Below are positions 61,243 through 64,000 of a DNA stretch of 64,000 nt, one piece after another. The DNA is from Bradyrhizobium roseum (GTDB lineage: Bacteria; Pseudomonadota; Alphaproteobacteria; Rhizobiales; Xanthobacteraceae). Each line of letters opens with the position of its first letter. Within the stretch, counting starts at the first letter, position 1. Both the position numbers and the translations under genes were made by a program. The notes under the pieces were generated by a model, which was not told the origin of the DNA, ran no database searches, and saw only the letters and a list, made by a program, of their open reading frames with translations. The stretch lies in the NCBI RefSeq assembly GCF_030413175.1, contig NZ_CP129212.1, positions 1,240,001 to 1,304,000 of the forward strand, in the 5' to 3' direction.

Positions 61243-62982
61243 TTAGCCTTGCGCCGCCGTGCGCCGCGACTGCCACTCGAACAGATTCTGAATGATGCCG
61301 AGCGCAATTTCGCGCTCGCCCATGATGATCAGGTCCGCGCCCAGCGACTTCAGATGCTCGACTTCGGCGTCCGAATGCGCGCGGGCGATGATCTGGATTT
61401 TTGGATTGGCGGCACGGGCCTGTTGCACGATCTGCCCGGCTTCGAACGCTTCCGGTATCGCCACCAGCAGATACTGCGCGCCCGCGAGATTGGCGGCTTT
61501 CAGCACGTCGGAACGCGCGGCGTTTCCGGTGATGGTCTCGAGATTTCTCTCGCGAAGCTGCGCCGTGACCGCGTCTGTATCCTCGATGATGAGAAACGGC
61601 TGATCGCTCTTCTTCAAGGCATCGGCGACAATGCTGCCGACGCGTCCATGGCCAACCAGGATCGTATGGCCTGTCAGACTTGTCGCTTCAAGCGAAGCGG
61701 ACGATGGCGCGGGCGAGACAACCTTTCCCGCCTGCATGCTGTCCACCTCGTCGCGGCCGGTCGAAGGCTCGAGGCGTCGGGACAGCCGATCGGCCGCCGC
61801 AAAGATCAGCGGATTGAGCAGGATCGAGAGGATGGCGCCCGCCAGGATGAGGTCGCGTCCCGCCGTCGGCAGAAGGTTCAGGTTCACCCCGAGCTCGGCA
61901 AGTATAAACGAAAATTCGCCGATCTGCGCGAGACTGGCCGAGATCGTCAGCGCCGTGCCCGGTGGATGACGAAACGCCAGCACAATCAGGTACGCCGCCA
62001 CCGACTTGCCGATGATGATGATGAACAGCGTGGCGAGCAACGGCCACGGCTCGCGCAGCACGCTGGCCGGATCGAACAGCATGCCGACCGAGACGAAGAA
62101 CAGCACGGCAAAGGCATCGCGCAACGGCAAGGTTTCCTGCGCCGCCCGCTGACTGAGCGCGCTTTCGCTGAGGATCATGCCCGCAAAGAATGCGCCGAGC
62201 GCCAGCGAAACGCCGAACAGCTTTGCCGATCCGAACGCCACCGTCAGCGCGATGGCCAGCACGGCGAGGCGGAACAACTCCCGCGATCCGGTGTGGGCGA
62301 TGTAGTGCAATATCCAGGGAATGACACGCCGCCCCACGACCAGCATGGTGCCGACAAAGACGGCGACCTTGGCGATGGTGAGCAGCAGCACGCCGCCGAC
62401 GCCGAGACCAAGCCATGACGCGAGCGGGTCGGCGGCAACCGCATTGCCGTTTGCGCCGAGCATGCCGGCCAGCGCCGGCAGCAGCACCAGCGTCAGCACC
62501 ATCGCGAGGTCTTCGACGATCAGCCAGCCGACCGCGATGCGACCCCGCTCGGTTTCCATCAGCCGGCGCTCCTGCATGGCGCGGAGCAGCACCACGGTGC
62601 TGGCGACCGACAGCGCAAGCCCGAAGACGAGACCGGCGCCGACCGACCATCCCATCAACAGCGCGAGGCCGAGTCCCAGCAGGCTGGCGACGATGATCTG
62701 GACGACGGCCCCCGGCAGCGCAATCGCGCGCACCGACAGCAGGTCATTCAACGAGAAGTGCAGTCCGACGCCGAACATCAGCAGGATGACGCCGATCTCG
62801 GCCAGTTCGGTCGCCAGCGGCTGATCGGCAACAAAGCCCGGCGTAAAGGGTCCGACCGCCACGCCCGCCAGGAGATAGCCGACCAGCGGCGGGATCCGAA
62901 AGCGCTGGGCGAGTGCTCCGAACACGAAGGCCAGTCCCAGGCCGGCGACGATGGTGGCGATGAGAGGCGTGTCGTGCGGCAT
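61243..62982 (-). CDS. Kef/YbaL-type cation:proton antiporter with TrkA-N domain
   Basis: A 579-residue antiporter. About 12-13 membrane helices (residues 8-385) include GLGLAFVFGALAQRFRIPPL, VGVILLMFGVGLHFSLNDLL-type helices and LGAFFAGMILSESALSQRAA. A cytoplasmic TrkA-N Rossmann domain follows: HTILVGHGRVGSIVADALKK (about residues 412-431) binds NAD(H) or nucleotide, and IIARAHSDAEVEHLKSLGAD lies near the end. It probably exports K+ in exchange for H+, gated by nucleotide. The start at 62982 skips 18 non-conserved codons. Confidence 0.9.
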   Translation of the reverse strand: MPHDTPLIATIVAGLGLAFVFGALAQRFRIPPLVGYLLAGVAVGPFTPGFVADQPLATELAEIGVILLMFGVGLHFSLNDLLSVRAIALPGAVVQIIVASLLGLGLALLMGWSVGAGLVFGLALSVASTVVLLRAMQERRLMETERGRIAVGWLIVEDLAMVLTLVLLPALAGMLGANGNAVAADPLASWLGLGVGGVLLLTIAKVAVFVGTMLVVGRRVIPWILHYIAHTGSRELFRLAVLAIALTVAFGSAKLFGVSLALGAFFAGMILSESALSQRAAQETLPLRDAFAVLFFVSVGMLFDPASVLREPWPLLATLFIIIIGKSVAAYLIVLAFRHPPGTALTISASLAQIGEFSFILAELGVNLNLLPTAGRDLILAGAILSILLNPLIFAAADRLSRRLEPSTGRDEVDSMQAGKVVSPAPSSASLEATSLTGHTILVGHGRVGSIVADALKKSDQPFLIIEDTDAVTAQLRERNLETITGNAARSDVLKAANLAGAQYLLVAIPEAFEAGQIVQQARAANPKIQIIARAHSDAEVEHLKSLGADLIIMGEREIALGIIQNLFEWQSRRTAAQG

Positions 62983-63063
62983 TCCTGATTCCGTGTGGTT
63001 TCCATTCCACACAGTCTGCCATGGCGATGCCTGCACACCCTGCGACCAAGTGAGGCGCTTTCG

Positions 63064-63630
63064 TCAGGCCGCATCCAGCCTTTCGCGCTCGACGCGGATA
63101 TCCATCTCGCGGTCGACGTAGTTCCATTCCTCCGTCGCGCGCAGCATGCCGACCAGTTCCTCGAACGCCTCCGCCTGTGCGGGCTCGTATTCGAACCAGG
63201 TCAGGAAGTCGAAGGGTTCGCCGAGGTCGCGGCTGTGATAGAGCTGCCGCGCAATCGCGGGCAAATATTTCATGCTGGCGGCGATGTGCTGCGACTTGTC
63301 CTCAAAAATCTGCCGACGCTCTTCCTGCGTCAGCTCCCACCAGGCCGCCGATTTCTTGATCGGGATCAGCGCGGCGCAGGTCGCCTCGGGGCGGCCAAGC
63401 TTGGCCTGCACGGCAACGAGCTGGTCCTTCTCAGGGCGCTCGGTATAGCGGACATGGCTGGCGACGCCGGCCAGCCGCCAGGAAGTCAGCGCGGGCATGA
63501 TTGGCAGCGCGATCGAGGACGAGGAAACTGTCGACAGCGCCGGCGTCCGCACCAGCGTCGCGCCCTTGACCGGCACAAACCTCGTCACCCGCCAGGCCCC
63601 GCTCTGGCCGCCCCTGAAAATCGTAAACAT
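63064..63630 (-). CDS. Truncated (short-clade) chlorite dismutase
   Basis: A 188-residue heme protein of the short chlorite dismutase clade found in Nitrobacter and Bradyrhizobium. SAAWWELTQEERRQIFEDKS (about residues 94-113) leads to QHIAASMKYLP, in which the His is the proximal heme ligand. ARQLYHSRDLGEPFDFLTWF (about 125-144) contains the distal Arg needed for chlorite decomposition. Long-clade enzymes are about 240 residues. Chlorite conversion to chloride and O2 is known for this clade, but the natural role is uncertain. An in-frame TTG at 63666 is an alternative start. Confidence 0.85.
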   Translation of the reverse strand: MFTIFRGGQSGAWRVTRFVPVKGATLVRTPALSTVSSSSIALPIMPALTSWRLAGVASHVRYTERPEKDQLVAVQAKLGRPEATCAALIPIKKSAAWWELTQEERRQIFEDKSQHIAASMKYLPAIARQLYHSRDLGEPFDFLTWFEYEPAQAEAFEELVGMLRATEEWNYVDREMDIRVERERLDAA

Positions 63631-63677
63631 GGCGGGGATGGAAGCGCGGAACCGGACGGGATTCAAGTCCTACTGCC

Positions 63678-63801
63678 GTCATTCCGTCGGTCATTCCGTC
63701 CGTCATTCCGGGGCGTCCGCAGGACGAACCCGGAATTCAACGGGCCGCGTAGTGGCTGATAGTTGGATTCCGGGTTCGTGCGTCGCACGCCCCGGAATGA
63801 C
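63678..63801. repeat. Dispersed inverted repeat with tandem 12-mers
   Basis: GTCATTCCGTCG, GTCATTCCGTCC and GTCATTCCGGGG run in tandem from 63678. The right end reads CCCCGGAATGAC, the inverted form. Within are two inverted copies of CGAACCCGGAATTC-like sequence. This is a Bradyrhizobium-type intergenic element upstream of dnaG. Confidence 0.78.
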
Positions 63802-63911
63802 CGAGGGCTGTGAATAGCGGCGAGAATCGCGATAAACATCGCTTTCGGGTCGAGCATCCCTATATCCATCATCGGTTGGCATCCGCCCCGACTCAGGCAC
63901 ACACTCAACCC

Positions 63912-64000
63912 ATGCGCTTCACGCCCCAATTCCTCGAAGAGCTTCGCGAGCGGCTTCCGGCCTCGGAAGTTGTGGGCCGCCGCGTCAAGCTGAAGAAGGC
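63912..64000 (+). CDS. dnaG: DNA primase, 5' end only
   Basis: The window ends inside this gene. The first 29 codons read MRFTPQFLEELRERLPASEV then VGRRVKLKK, the well-known N terminus of alphaproteobacterial DnaG, just before the zinc-binding domain. DnaG makes RNA primers at the replication fork. In related genomes rpoD follows downstream. No ribosome site stronger than the CA-rich leader is visible. Confidence 0.9.
   Translation, partial: MRFTPQFLEELRERLPASEVVGRRVKLKK

Overview
The window is a high-GC (about 64%) alphaproteobacterial chromosome segment. It most resembles Bradyrhizobium or a close relative in the Nitrobacteraceae. The grounds are carA, a GatB/YqeY protein and the start of dnaG in one neighbourhood, PdhS-like and HWE/HisKA_2-type kinases, tripartite tricarboxylate transporters, a phasin, a truncated chlorite dismutase, a tRNA-His lacking G-1, and several families of short dispersed palindromes. 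No plasmid, prophage, integrase, transposase or CRISPR array is visible. Most genes are ordinary chromosomal genes.

Layout. 0.4-3.2 kb: YdhR-like protein, FkbM methyltransferase, a DUF3072-like gene divergent from three overlapping small genes behind a LexA-type box, then a toxin-antitoxin remnant. 3.2-9.7 kb: AsmA protein, scoAB CoA-transferase, and a styrene-monooxygenase-type flavoenzyme with its reductase and a divergent LysR regulator. 9.8-13.3 kb: ferric-iron ABC permease and binding protein behind Irr-like boxes, then a cyclic-nucleotide-binding protein. 13.4-20 kb: DUF6894 protein, phosphoesterase, SbmA/BacA-like transporter without ATPase, a deleted VIT1/CCC1 pseudogene, a sensor kinase, and a dehydratase/ArsR pair sitting inside a tctA remnant. 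Three FNR/FixK-type boxes lie at 15.4, 16.6 and 18.1 kb. 20-27 kb: aquaporin, fumC, two unknown genes, intact tctCBA. 27-35 kb: PdhS-like kinase, phasin, tRNA-His, several small proteins, orphan ParA, DHDPS-family aldolase, and an intergenic region rich in terminators.

35-48 kb: LysR-trxB, Lrp, DoxX, greA, carB, a tRNA-Cys-like gene, methyltransferase, Dps with an EcfG-type promoter, cupin, thioesterase, carA. 48-64 kb: YqeY, an OYE-family oxidoreductase, an acyl-CoA synthetase behind a fourth FixK-type box, DUF2189, a hybrid sensor kinase, ArsR-SRPBCC, LysE exporter, DUF3592, N-formylglutamate amidohydrolase divergent from two tandem transglutaminases, gamma-glutamylcyclotransferase, a Kef-type antiporter, chlorite dismutase, and the first 89 bases of dnaG.

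How the genes fit together. Pyrimidine/arginine supply (carA, carB) and information processing (greA, dnaG) form the conserved core. Around it lie carbon-acid uptake (tctCBA, scoAB, fumC, acyl-CoA synthetase), iron uptake and storage (Fe ABC, Dps, the broken VIT gene) and stress or low-oxygen control. The strongest unexplained signals are regulatory: a LexA-type box before three small genes, four FNR/FixK-type boxes, Irr-like boxes, an EcfG promoter and a terminator just upstream of carB. Several decayed genes (antitoxin, VIT, tctA 3' end) mark past rearrangement.
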